DNA of 64,000 bases, taken from NCBI GenBank assembly GCA_016699815.1, contig CP065012.1, positions 930,001 to 994,000 of the forward strand, written 5' to 3'. This DNA is from Chitinophagaceae bacterium. GTDB taxonomy: Bacteria; Bacteroidota; Bacteroidia; Chitinophagales; Chitinophagaceae. The position numbers and the translations under genes were made by a program. The notes below the pieces were generated by a model. The model was given only the letters and a program-made list of their open reading frames with translations, was not told the origin of the DNA and made no database searches. Of this stretch, positions 9,496-17,546 are shown piece by piece. Each line of letters starts with the position of its first letter. Positions within the stretch are counted from its first letter, which is position 1.

Positions 9496-10935
9496 CTATT
9501 TAACTACTTTTATCACCCACACATTTTTCAATTTTTCTGCAGCCCCTTTGGGAATAATTACTTTGGTGCCCAGTTCAATATTACTCAATTGCAATTTTGC
9601 CTTACTACTACCCAGCATAACTGCTTTCATGCCTTTTTGAAAAGGGAGGTTTGTAAGAGTAACAACCGGGTTGGGTTCATTGAAAAAAAATACATACACT
9701 GTTTTTCCGTCTTTGCTTTGTGTGTAGCGTATGTAATCGCCTTCGCTAAACGAAGAGTATTTTCTTGAGTTATAAATAGCTTCTCCATTTAAATTCATCC
9801 AGTCACCTATGGCTTTTAAGCGGTTATAAGCTGCAGAGTCAAATTCACCCAACGGGTCGGGGCCAATATTCAGTAAAAAATTTCCACCCTTGCTCACAAC
9901 GTCCACTAATTTTTCAATAAGCTCATCAGTTGGCTTGTACACATCGTTGGGTACATAGCTCCAGCTATTGGCCATAGTCATGCAGGTTTCCCAAGGATAA
10001 GGCAGGCCTTTATTGGGGATGTGCTGCTCTGGTGTAAGGTAATTTTGATAGGTGCCCGGCACAGCCCTGTCTACCACAATAAGGCCAGGTTGTTTTTTTC
10101 TTGAATTGGCTACAAGCCTTGCCATATCTATATCCTGGCTTTGCGGATTACGTGCCCATCGGCTACATTCAAAAACTTCGGCAAGATAATTTTTAACTTC
10201 TTCATCCGTTGTTTTTCTTACCCATCCACCATCCAACCAAAGGATATCTATTTTGCCGTAATCACTCATTAGTTCGTTTACCTGATTGTGGGTGTACTGC
10301 ACAAATTTTTGCCATTGCTGGGGATATTTTTGTATTGAATAGTTTGCGTTTCGGTCACACGGAGGAAATTTTTTCCACCAGTAAAAATCCGAGTGCCAGT
10401 CGGGTTTTGAAAAGTAAGCGCCAGTCCAAAAATTTTCTTTTCTAAATGCATCAAATATTTCTTTGGCAATATTACTTTTAGTGTTTTTGGAAAAAGCGCA
10501 AGCATTATCCGTTACTTTATATCCTGTTTCTTTGGTATCAAACATGCAAAAACCATCGTGGTGCTTGGTAGTAAAAACAACATATTTCATCCCTGCATAT
10601 TGAGCAGCTTTGGCCCATTTTTGCGGATTAAAATTTACGGGGTTAAAAGATTTTTGGAGCGCCTCATAGTTTTGCACATAAGAAAAATAATCATCGGCAA
10701 CTCCTGGTTTTCTTCCACCAGTTGCCCAGCTCAAATCTTCGGGGCAAATGCTCCAGCTTTCCACAATGCCCCACTGGCTATAAGTGCCCCAGTGCATGAG
10801 CAGGCCAAACTTGAGATCCTGCCAGTCTTCAAGCCTTTGGGAAATACCTGCAGTTGTGTCAGGGTAATATTGTTTTTCCTGAGCCTTAACTGAAAAGGAA
10901 ATTAATATGGATAATGAAATCAATAAAACTTTCAT
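9496..10935 (-). CDS. GH29 alpha-L-fucosidase, secreted
   Basis: A 479-residue glycoside hydrolase. Residues 1-18 are a signal peptide ending SVKAQ. The GH29 fold is shown by DLKFGLLMHWGTYSQWG (residues 40-56), the fucose-binding HHDGF (125-129) and the nucleophile motif DILWLDGGW with Asp235 as the likely nucleophile. The motif NIGPDPLGEF near residue 350 is also typical. The family releases alpha-linked L-fucose from glycans in the periplasm or outside the cell. No T9SS tail is present. A minus-strand -7 box lies about 30 bases upstream. The window also encodes GDP-fucose synthesis (gmd, fcl), but no direct link is shown. Confidence 0.95.
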   Translation of the reverse strand: MKVLLISLSILISFSVKAQEKQYYPDTTAGISQRLEDWQDLKFGLLMHWGTYSQWGIVESWSICPEDLSWATGGRKPGVADDYFSYVQNYEALQKSFNPVNFNPQKWAKAAQYAGMKYVVFTTKHHDGFCMFDTKETGYKVTDNACAFSKNTKSNIAKEIFDAFRKENFWTGAYFSKPDWHSDFYWWKKFPPCDRNANYSIQKYPQQWQKFVQYTHNQVNELMSDYGKIDILWLDGGWVRKTTDEEVKNYLAEVFECSRWARNPQSQDIDMARLVANSRKKQPGLIVVDRAVPGTYQNYLTPEQHIPNKGLPYPWETCMTMANSWSYVPNDVYKPTDELIEKLVDVVSKGGNFLLNIGPDPLGEFDSAAYNRLKAIGDWMNLNGEAIYNSRKYSSFSEGDYIRYTQSKDGKTVYVFFFNEPNPVVTLTNLPFQKGMKAVMLGSSKAKLQLSNIELGTKVIIPKGAAEKLKNVWVIKVVK

Positions 10936-10963
10936 GCTGGTATTTTATTTCCCTTAAAGATAT

Positions 10964-10971
10964 CAAAGTTA
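10964..10971 (-). promoter_or_regulatory. Bacteroidota -7 promoter box for the GH29 gene
   Basis: The minus strand reads TAACTTTG, a perfect match to TAnnTTTG, 29 bases upstream of the fucosidase start. No clear -33 TTG is present at the expected distance. Confidence 0.55.
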
Positions 10972-11000
10972 TGAAGCAGTAAAAACTATTAAATTGCAGC

Positions 11001-11762
11001 ATGTTTTTCATCCTTTCAAAACTGCTCAACTTTTTAATTTCGCCGTTTTACTGGCTTTTGTTTTTTATTGCTATGTCATTATTTGGCAAAAATGCAATAA
11101 GAAAGAAAAGGTTTGCGATAATCAGCATTTGCTGGTTGGTTTTCTTTACAAATCCTTTTATTATCCATAAACTTACCTTAGCCTGGCAACAACCCAGGAA
11201 AGTGTTGGCGCAAAATGAAAATTATTCTTCAGGGATTGTACTTGCAGGTTTTATTAGTTTTAATTATAAAGATAACCAGGGCTATTACGGCCAGGCAGCC
11301 GACCGTTTTATACAGGCTTTAAGGTTGTACAAACTTGGCCATATAAAAAAAATTGTAATTACTGGTGGCAGCGGAAGCATCTGGAGACAACAGTATAAAG
11401 AAGCCGATTTTGTGAAAGAACAATTTTTGGAACAAGGCATACCAGCGCAGGATATTATTGCAGAAAATCAAAGTAAAAACACTTTTGAAAATGCCGTATA
11501 TACTAAAAAAATACTCGATTCCTTAAAAATTCCACAACCATATTTACTCATCACCTCTGCATTACACATGAAGCGCTCCCTGCAGGCATTTTCTAAAGCA
11601 GGCATGAATTGCGTGCCCTATCCGGCCAATTTTATTGCCCTGGACAACCCGCCAACTTTTGCTTCGGTATTGATGCCTGCTGCAAGCGCTTTTACGGGCT
11701 GGGATTTGTTATTAAAAGAAGTTATTGGGCTTTGGGTTTATAAATTCACCGGCAAAGCATAA
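11001..11762 (+). CDS. YdcF/ElyC family (DUF218) membrane protein
   Basis: A 253-residue protein with two N-terminal membrane segments (about residues 13-30 and 37-55), followed by a DUF218 domain. The domain begins SSGIVLAGFISF, has ITGGSGSI (Gly-rich phosphate-like loop) and the motif ENQSKNTFENAVYTKKIL, which is the conserved 'E..S.nT.eNa' of YdcF/SanA/ElyC proteins, then LLITSALHMKRSLQAF. ElyC in E. coli affects peptidoglycan precursor use; the biochemical activity of this family is unsettled. It is the first gene of a plus-strand run ahead of valS, which has its own promoter box. Confidence 0.85.
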   Translation: MFFILSKLLNFLISPFYWLLFFIAMSLFGKNAIRKKRFAIISICWLVFFTNPFIIHKLTLAWQQPRKVLAQNENYSSGIVLAGFISFNYKDNQGYYGQAADRFIQALRLYKLGHIKKIVITGGSGSIWRQQYKEADFVKEQFLEQGIPAQDIIAENQSKNTFENAVYTKKILDSLKIPQPYLLITSALHMKRSLQAFSKAGMNCVPYPANFIALDNPPTFASVLMPAASAFTGWDLLLKEVIGLWVYKFTGKA

Positions 11763-11788
11763 TCTCAAAAAAATCCGACTGCTTTTTG

Positions 11789-11796
11789 TACTTTTG
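11789..11796 (+). promoter_or_regulatory. Bacteroidota -7 promoter box for valS
   Basis: TACTTTTG matches TAnnTTTG exactly and ends 25 bases before the ATG at 11822. It supports that ATG rather than the in-frame ATG at 11786, which would lie upstream of the predicted transcription start. Confidence 0.6.
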
Positions 11797-11821
11797 CCAT
11801 CCTAAAATCAGGACTGTAAGA

Positions 11822-14482
11822 ATGGAACTTTCAAAAAATTTTGAGCCGAATGCTTTAGAGCAAAAGTGGTACCAGCACTGGCTGGATAAACAATATTTTA
11901 ACAGCACACCCGATGGCAGGGAACCCTACACTATTGTAATTCCGCCACCCAATGTTACCGGCGTATTGCACATGGGCCATTGCTTAAACAATACCATACA
12001 GGATATCCTTATACGTTATGCAAGAATGAATGGCCAAAATGCATGCTGGGTTCCCGGAACTGACCATGCCAGCATTGCCACCGAAGCTAAAGTAGTGGCC
12101 ATGCTCAGGGAAAAAGGCATTACAAAATCATCGTTAACCAGGGAAGAGTTTTTACAATATGCCTGGGAATGGAAAGAAAAATATGGCGGTATTATTTTAC
12201 AGCAACTCAAGAAACTGGGTTGCAGTTTCGATTGGAGCCGCACCAGTTTTACCATGGATGAAGATTATTACAAAGCCGTAATTAAAGTATTTATTGATTT
12301 ATACCATAAAGGCCTTATTTACCGGGGAAAAAGAATGGTAAACTGGGATCCCGTAAGTTTAACCGCATTGAGTGATGAAGAAGTAATTTTTAAAGAAACC
12401 CAATCAAAGCTTTATTACGTTATTTATAAGTTTGCAGAAAGCGATGGAAGTATAACCGTAGCCACCACCAGGCCTGAAACTATTTTAGGCGATGTGGCCA
12501 TTTGTGTAAATCCTTTGGATGAACGGTACAAATCTCTTATAGGAAAAAAAGTACTTGTACCCATCATCAATCGGAAAGTGCCCATTATTGCCGATGAATA
12601 TGTAACTGCCGATTTTGGAACCGGCGTATTAAAAATTACTCCTGCACACGACAAAAACGATAACCTTATTGGTAATAAATACAAGCTTAAATCTATTGAC
12701 ACATTGGATTTAAACGGAAAATTTACCGCTGAAGAATTACTGGATGAATCGCCATCGCAACAAATATTGGACTATGTGGGTATGGACCGGTTTGAACTAA
12801 GAACTAAAATTGCAAAAGATATTGAAGCCCTTGGCCTGCTGCAAAAAACAGAGGAATACATAGGCCAAATAGGCACCAGCGAAAGAACAGGCGCAGTAAT
12901 TGAAAATAAATTATCGCTGCAATGGTTTATTGACATGAAAAAATTTATGGAAAAAAACCCACAGGTATTGAGTAGCGTGCTCAGCGATGAAATTAATTTT
13001 CACCCGGCAAAACTGAAGAATACCTACAAATACTGGCTGGAAAATATTAAAGACTGGTGCATCAGCCGGCAGCTATGGTGGGGGCAGCGTATACCTGCAT
13101 GGTACGATGAGCAGGGCAATTGCATGGTAGCCGGCACAGAAGGCGAAGCTAAAAAATTATTTGCCGAAAAGTTTTCAACTTTTAATATTCAAAATTCAAA
13201 AATTACCCAGGATGAAGATGTGCTGGACACCTGGTTTTCCTCCTGGCTTTGGCCAATTGAAGTATTTAAAGGCATCAGCCAAAAAGGCAATGCAGATGCA
13301 AATTATTATTACCCTACCACCACTTTAGTAACCGGCCAGGATATTATCTTTTTTTGGGTGGCCCGAATGATTATGGCAGGTTATGAATACGAAAACCAAC
13401 CGCCTTTTAAAGATGTATATTTTACCGGGATGGTGAGGGATAAGCAGGGAAGAAAAATGAGCAAGCAGTTGGGCAATTCGCCAGATTTACTGAGGTTGAT
13501 TGATCAATATGGCGCAGATGCAGTGCGGTTTGGTATTTTAATTTCGGCGCCTGCCGGAAACGATTTATTGTTTGATGAAAGCGCTTTGGAGCAAGGGCGC
13601 AACTTCAATAATAAAATGTGGAATGCACTGAAGCTGGTAAAAATGTGGGAAACAAGAAAAACAACACAACCCGTTGAAGTAAAAAATGAGTTTGCTACGG
13701 AATGGTTTGCTGGCCGCTTAAATGAAGCCAAAACAGAAGTAGATAATTTAATAAAACAATTCAGGCTAAGCGAAGCTTTAAAAACTATTTACTCGTTAAT
13801 TTGGGACGACTTTTGCAGCTGGTACCTGGAATGGGTAAAGCCTGCTTTTGAGCAACCTATGGAAACCCCGGTTTATGAAAAAACCATTGGATACTTTTCT
13901 GAACTAATGCAACTCCTGCACCCGTTTATGCCGTTTATTACAGAAGAAATTTACCAGCAGCTTACTACACAAAAAGGCGACTTATGTGTTACCCAATACC
14001 CATCTCCGGAAAAAATAAATCAACAAGTATTGCAAAATGGCATACTGCTAAAAACCAGCATCACCGGTTTAAGAGATGTACGGAACAAGCAACAGCTAAA
14101 ACCCAAAGATGCCATTACACTGCATATTCAAACAGCAAATGAAGCCGTATTTAAAGCCATTGTACCCATATTGGCAAAACAGGTTAATGCCAAATCAATT
14201 CTTTTCACCCAAGCGGCAATAAACAATACCATAACCTGCGTAATTGGAAAAGATAAATTTTACCTGGAAACTGAACAGCCTTTAAATACCGAAAAACAAA
14301 AAGCCGACCTGGAAAAAGAACTGCTGCACCATAAAGGCTTCCTGGCTACGGTAGACAAAAAATTGGGCAATGAAAAATTTGTACAAAACGCCAAGCCCGA
14401 AGTAATTGCCCTGGAAAAAAAGAAAAAAGCAGATGCAGAAATGAAAATAAAAATTATAGAAGAAAGCCTGGCAACTCTATAA
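11822..14482 (+). CDS. valS: Valine--tRNA ligase
   Basis: A class I aminoacyl-tRNA synthetase of 886 residues that charges tRNA-Val. The HIGH motif appears as PPPNVTGVLHMGH near residue 50, with the KMSKQ loop in GRKMSKQLGNSPD near residue 545. The editing (CP1) domain includes TTRPETILGD and FGTGVLKITPAHD. The C terminus has the ValS coiled-coil arm (ELLHHKGFLATVDKKLGNEKF with KADAEMK). The start at 11822 gives MELSKNFEPNALEQKWYQHW, the usual ValS N terminus; an in-frame ATG at 11786 would add 12 residues but precedes the promoter box. Length is normal. Confidence 0.96.
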   Translation: MELSKNFEPNALEQKWYQHWLDKQYFNSTPDGREPYTIVIPPPNVTGVLHMGHCLNNTIQDILIRYARMNGQNACWVPGTDHASIATEAKVVAMLREKGITKSSLTREEFLQYAWEWKEKYGGIILQQLKKLGCSFDWSRTSFTMDEDYYKAVIKVFIDLYHKGLIYRGKRMVNWDPVSLTALSDEEVIFKETQSKLYYVIYKFAESDGSITVATTRPETILGDVAICVNPLDERYKSLIGKKVLVPIINRKVPIIADEYVTADFGTGVLKITPAHDKNDNLIGNKYKLKSIDTLDLNGKFTAEELLDESPSQQILDYVGMDRFELRTKIAKDIEALGLLQKTEEYIGQIGTSERTGAVIENKLSLQWFIDMKKFMEKNPQVLSSVLSDEINFHPAKLKNTYKYWLENIKDWCISRQLWWGQRIPAWYDEQGNCMVAGTEGEAKKLFAEKFSTFNIQNSKITQDEDVLDTWFSSWLWPIEVFKGISQKGNADANYYYPTTTLVTGQDIIFFWVARMIMAGYEYENQPPFKDVYFTGMVRDKQGRKMSKQLGNSPDLLRLIDQYGADAVRFGILISAPAGNDLLFDESALEQGRNFNNKMWNALKLVKMWETRKTTQPVEVKNEFATEWFAGRLNEAKTEVDNLIKQFRLSEALKTIYSLIWDDFCSWYLEWVKPAFEQPMETPVYEKTIGYFSELMQLLHPFMPFITEEIYQQLTTQKGDLCVTQYPSPEKINQQVLQNGILLKTSITGLRDVRNKQQLKPKDAITLHIQTANEAVFKAIVPILAKQVNAKSILFTQAAINNTITCVIGKDKFYLETEQPLNTEKQKADLEKELLHHKGFLATVDKKLGNEKFVQNAKPEVIALEKKKKADAEMKIKIIEESLATL

Positions 14483-14556
14483 ATTTCTATAAATTTTACG
14501 CAGCTTTAACTTTTGTTTTGTTAGCTTCGATAGCGCAACCATTACAAACAATTTAC

Positions 14557-15015
14557 ATGAAGCATACTCAATTTTTTACCGCTGTATTATTTTGCCTTTT
14601 TTCTTTGCAGGCAAATGCCCAAACAAAACCTGTTGCAAAATTTAAACCGCCAAAGCTCACCACCATGCTGGGTGAATTTAAAGACTCCACAGGCATTACC
14701 AAAGAAACGGCAGCTCAAATTATTGGCTTGCCATTAAAGATATATGACGCTGCCAAAAAAACTTATTCGGTTGCCAACTATCAGCTGGCCTATAAAAAAA
14801 CAGGTATCCGTGAAGATGAAATTACCGGTAAACTCATTCCTACATCTACCCTATCCTACCAGCTTTTTACCGAAACTCCCGTTTCTCCAATTTGGATAAA
14901 AACTATTAGGGCACAAATAAAAAGCGGCGATGAACTTTATTTTTTTGAAGTAGTGGCTAAAGATGAAAAAGGAAGGGTAATGTATTCCAGCAATCTGAAA
15001 CTTACTATTAAATAA
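14557..15015 (+). CDS. Secreted hypothetical protein
   Basis: A 152-residue protein when started at the ATG at 14557; an upstream in-frame start at 14518 would put 13 residues before the signal peptide. The signal peptide is MKHTQFFTAVLFCLFSLQA with likely cleavage at ANA-Q. The mature part is about 130 residues and predicted mostly beta (YFFEVVAKDEKGRVMYSSNL). I do not recognise the family. Its stop codon overlaps the start of the next gene (TAATG), so the two are probably translated together. Confidence 0.75.
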   Translation: MKHTQFFTAVLFCLFSLQANAQTKPVAKFKPPKLTTMLGEFKDSTGITKETAAQIIGLPLKIYDAAKKTYSVANYQLAYKKTGIREDEITGKLIPTSTLSYQLFTETPVSPIWIKTIRAQIKSGDELYFFEVVAKDEKGRVMYSSNLKLTIK

Positions 15016-15515
15016 TGCAGGTACGCAGGTCAGGCTTAGATGATATTTTGTTGGTTCATCAACTTGCGCATCAAATATGGCCACAGGCTTATGCCAGCAT
15101 ACTTTGCCCGCAACAAATAAATTATATGCTGGCGCAAATGTACAGCCAGCCTGCAATAGAACATCAAATACAAAACCTCCAGCATCAATTTTATATAATA
15201 CTTCTTTACGGTAACCCCATTGGCTTTGCTTCTTTTTCTATGCAAAACCAATTAAACCATAAATTGGCAAAGCTGCACAAATTATATGTGTTGCCGCAGC
15301 AGCAGCACAAAGGAGCAGGCAGGTTATTACTCAATTTTATTATTGAAGAAGCAAAAAAATCCGGGGCTGGTTTTATAGAATTAAATGTAAACCGCCATAA
15401 TCAAAGTGCCCTAAACTTTTACTTTAAAAATGATTTTATAACTATAAAAGAAGAAGATATAGATATTGGCAGCGGCTATTTTATGAACGATTATGTGATG
15501 CAGAAAAAATTATAA
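15015..15515 (+). CDS. GNAT family N-acetyltransferase
   Basis: A 166-residue acetyltransferase. The acetyl-CoA binding motif A reads KLHKLYVLPQQQHKGAGRLL (residues 83-102, the Q/R-x-x-G-x-G/A pattern), and motif B is GFIELNVNRHNQSALNFYFK, with the usual Asn-x-x-Ala-x-x-Phe-Tyr. This is the RimI/ribosomal-alanine type layout, but the substrate is unknown. The ATG shares its A with the stop of the preceding secreted protein gene. Confidence 0.88.
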   Translation: MQVRRSGLDDILLVHQLAHQIWPQAYASILCPQQINYMLAQMYSQPAIEHQIQNLQHQFYIILLYGNPIGFASFSMQNQLNHKLAKLHKLYVLPQQQHKGAGRLLLNFIIEEAKKSGAGFIELNVNRHNQSALNFYFKNDFITIKEEDIDIGSGYFMNDYVMQKKL

Positions 15516-15521
15516 CCTTAA

Positions 15522-16163
15522 TTAATTTTTCTTTTTAAAATCCCCACGCTTCCAGGCTTTAATAAATTCCATCCATGCAGCTGGGTTAAAAATATTTTGA
15601 GGCGGCAACTGCCCGGCATAAGTGAGTTTTGTAGCGCTTTGTTTCAAATACAGGTTGCTGGCTTCTTTTCCGTCTTTGGGCAAGGCTGCCATTAAAAATT
15701 GCCGGGTTGCTTTATTGTTATTATTCCTGGCAACCGCAATTTCATCATCGGGCACTTTTGCATTTATAAAATCCCTTTCAAACTGCTCCTTTGTAGGCCT
15801 GGGTTTTAATATAGTTGCCGGTAAAAAAATAGTATCGTTCACCATTAATTGTATTAAACTATATTGGTTCCCCTCCAGGTTTGCCGGTATTTTTGCTAAA
15901 ACGGGTTTAAAGCCAATACTAGTAAATTCCACCTGGTCGCCTTTTAATACAGCAATGCTAAAAACGCCGCCATTATTGGTAACCGTTCCCCGGTTTTGCC
16001 CTTTCAGCATTATGCTCACAGCAGGTATGCCCTGCAGGCTGTCTGCCGTCATCACTACGCCATACAATTGTACCACAGAATCTTTAAAACTTTCAAACTG
16101 TGCCTTTGCGGCAACCGGAAAAAGTATAAAAAGCAGTAACCCGTATTGTAAAAATTTATTCAT
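15522..16163 (-). CDS. CarboxypepD_reg-like domain protein, exported
   Basis: A 213-residue protein with a signal peptide (LLLFILFPVAAKA) and a beta-sandwich of the carboxypeptidase regulatory type at residues 30-110: VQLYGVVMTADSLQGIPAVS, then NRGTVTNNGGVFSIAV and VEFTSIGFKP. In Bacteroidota this domain is common at the N terminus of TonB-dependent receptors and as stand-alone periplasmic proteins. The C-terminal 100 residues are basic, with NPAAWMEFIKAWKRGDF, a pattern seen in a conserved family of unknown function. It is convergent with the GNAT gene (6-base gap). Confidence 0.75.
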   Translation of the reverse strand: MNKFLQYGLLLFILFPVAAKAQFESFKDSVVQLYGVVMTADSLQGIPAVSIMLKGQNRGTVTNNGGVFSIAVLKGDQVEFTSIGFKPVLAKIPANLEGNQYSLIQLMVNDTIFLPATILKPRPTKEQFERDFINAKVPDDEIAVARNNNNKATRQFLMAALPKDGKEASNLYLKQSATKLTYAGQLPPQNIFNPAAWMEFIKAWKRGDFKKKN

Positions 16164-16283
16164 CCAAAAAATTTGGAAAAGTTTTAAAAATTAGTGCAAA
16201 ATTAATCTTTCTCAACAAAAAAACTAACTCTAACTATTCATTCAAATTCCCATTAAAGCAAACAAAGTAAAGGCATCAATGAT

Positions 16284-16291
16284 TATTTTTG
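16284..16291 (+). promoter_or_regulatory. Bacteroidota -7 promoter box for the Mrp gene
   Basis: TATTTTTG matches TAnnTTTG and lies 34 bases before the ATG of the Mrp-type ATPase gene. No convincing -33 element is seen. Confidence 0.5.
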
Positions 16292-16325
16292 CAGCTTAAG
16301 TTTTATTTTAACAAATAATTGAACG

Positions 16326-17423
16326 ATGACCAAAGAAGATATACTAAAAGCATTAAGTAATGTACAAGAGCCTGACCTGGGGAAAGACCTGGTAACATTA
16401 AATATGGTACAGGATATTGCTATTGATGGCAATAAAGTTTCTTTTACAATAGTACTTACAACACCAGCCTGCCCGCTAAAAGATATGATGCGTACCGCAA
16501 GTGAAAATGCCATAAAACTGCTGGTGAATAAAAATGCCGATATACATATCCATTTTACCAGCAATACCAGTAGCAACAGGCTCGATGCAAAAAATGTACT
16601 CAAAGCAGTTAAAAATATTATTTGTGTGGTAAGTGGAAAAGGTGGCGTAGGCAAAAGCACCATTGCCGCAAACCTTGCCCTTGCCTTTGCCGAAAAAGGT
16701 GCAAAAGTAGGTTTAATGGATGCCGATATTTATGGGCCCAGCCAGCATATTATGTTTGGCTTAAGGGGAGAAAGGCCGTTAATGAAAGATGATGGAAGTG
16801 GCAAAGGACAAATAATTCCGCTGGAAAAATTTGGCATTAAACTCATGAGTATTGGTTTGCTCATAGATGAAAAACAGGCAGTAATTTGGCGTGGCCCAAT
16901 GGTGAGTAGCGCTATTAAACAATTTGTAAATGATGTGGATTGGGGCGAATTGGATTACCTCGTAATAGATATGCCTCCGGGCACAGGCGATATACATTTA
17001 ACGATGGTACAAAACGTACCGGTAACCGGCGTAATAGTTGTTACCACACCGCAAACCGTAGCAATTGCCGATGCTAAAAAAGGTGTGGCCATGTTTAGCC
17101 AGGCACAGTTAAAAGTTCCGGTAATTGGGTTGGTAGAAAACATGAGCTATTTTACACCTGCAGAATTGCCCGATAATAAATATTATATTTTTGGAAAAGA
17201 TGGCGGAAAAAATCTTTGCGAGGATTTTAATATTCCATTGCTTGGGCAAATTCCATTGGTGCAAAGCATAAGAGAAGGCGGCGATATTGGAGTGCCTTTA
17301 ATGGTAGGCGATGATGAAATATCTAAAAAAGCCTTTTTGCAATTTGCCGGAAATGCTGCAAGGGGAATTGCCATGCGTAACGCCAATTTGCCTGCCACAG
17401 AAATACAGGAAATACTTACCTGA
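16326..17423 (+). CDS. Mrp/NBP35 family Fe-S cluster carrier ATPase
   Basis: A 365-residue protein. Residues 1-90 are an MIP18-like domain (ILKALSNVQEPDLGKDLVTL and TTPACPLKDMM). Residues 98-350 are a ParA/MinD-type ATPase: the deviant Walker A is VSGKGGVGKSTIAANLALAF, switch I includes DADIYGPSQH, and Walker B is LVIDMPPGTGD. This is the Mrp/ApbC layout; known members carry Fe-S clusters to apoproteins. The C-terminal CxxC found in many Mrp proteins is not visible here: the region NMSYFTPAELPDNKYYIFGK has lost both cysteines, as in many Bacteroidota homologues. Confidence 0.92.
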   Translation: MTKEDILKALSNVQEPDLGKDLVTLNMVQDIAIDGNKVSFTIVLTTPACPLKDMMRTASENAIKLLVNKNADIHIHFTSNTSSNRLDAKNVLKAVKNIICVVSGKGGVGKSTIAANLALAFAEKGAKVGLMDADIYGPSQHIMFGLRGERPLMKDDGSGKGQIIPLEKFGIKLMSIGLLIDEKQAVIWRGPMVSSAIKQFVNDVDWGELDYLVIDMPPGTGDIHLTMVQNVPVTGVIVVTTPQTVAIADAKKGVAMFSQAQLKVPVIGLVENMSYFTPAELPDNKYYIFGKDGGKNLCEDFNIPLLGQIPLVQSIREGGDIGVPLMVGDDEISKKAFLQFAGNAARGIAMRNANLPATEIQEILT

Positions 17424-17512
17424 TACGCACTGCAAATAAAGCACTAAGCCAGTTATCTGGCATTAATATTGACTTACTAAGTATCCAGCAAAAAAATAGC
17501 TTTTTAAAGGGT

Positions 17513-17520
17513 TAACTTTG
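17513..17520 (+). promoter_or_regulatory. Bacteroidota -7 promoter box for lon
   Basis: TAACTTTG, a perfect TAnnTTTG box, 26 bases before the lon ATG. No strong -33 TTG is visible. Confidence 0.55.
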
Positions 17521-17546
17521 CCATTTTGGCGAACTAATAAAACATA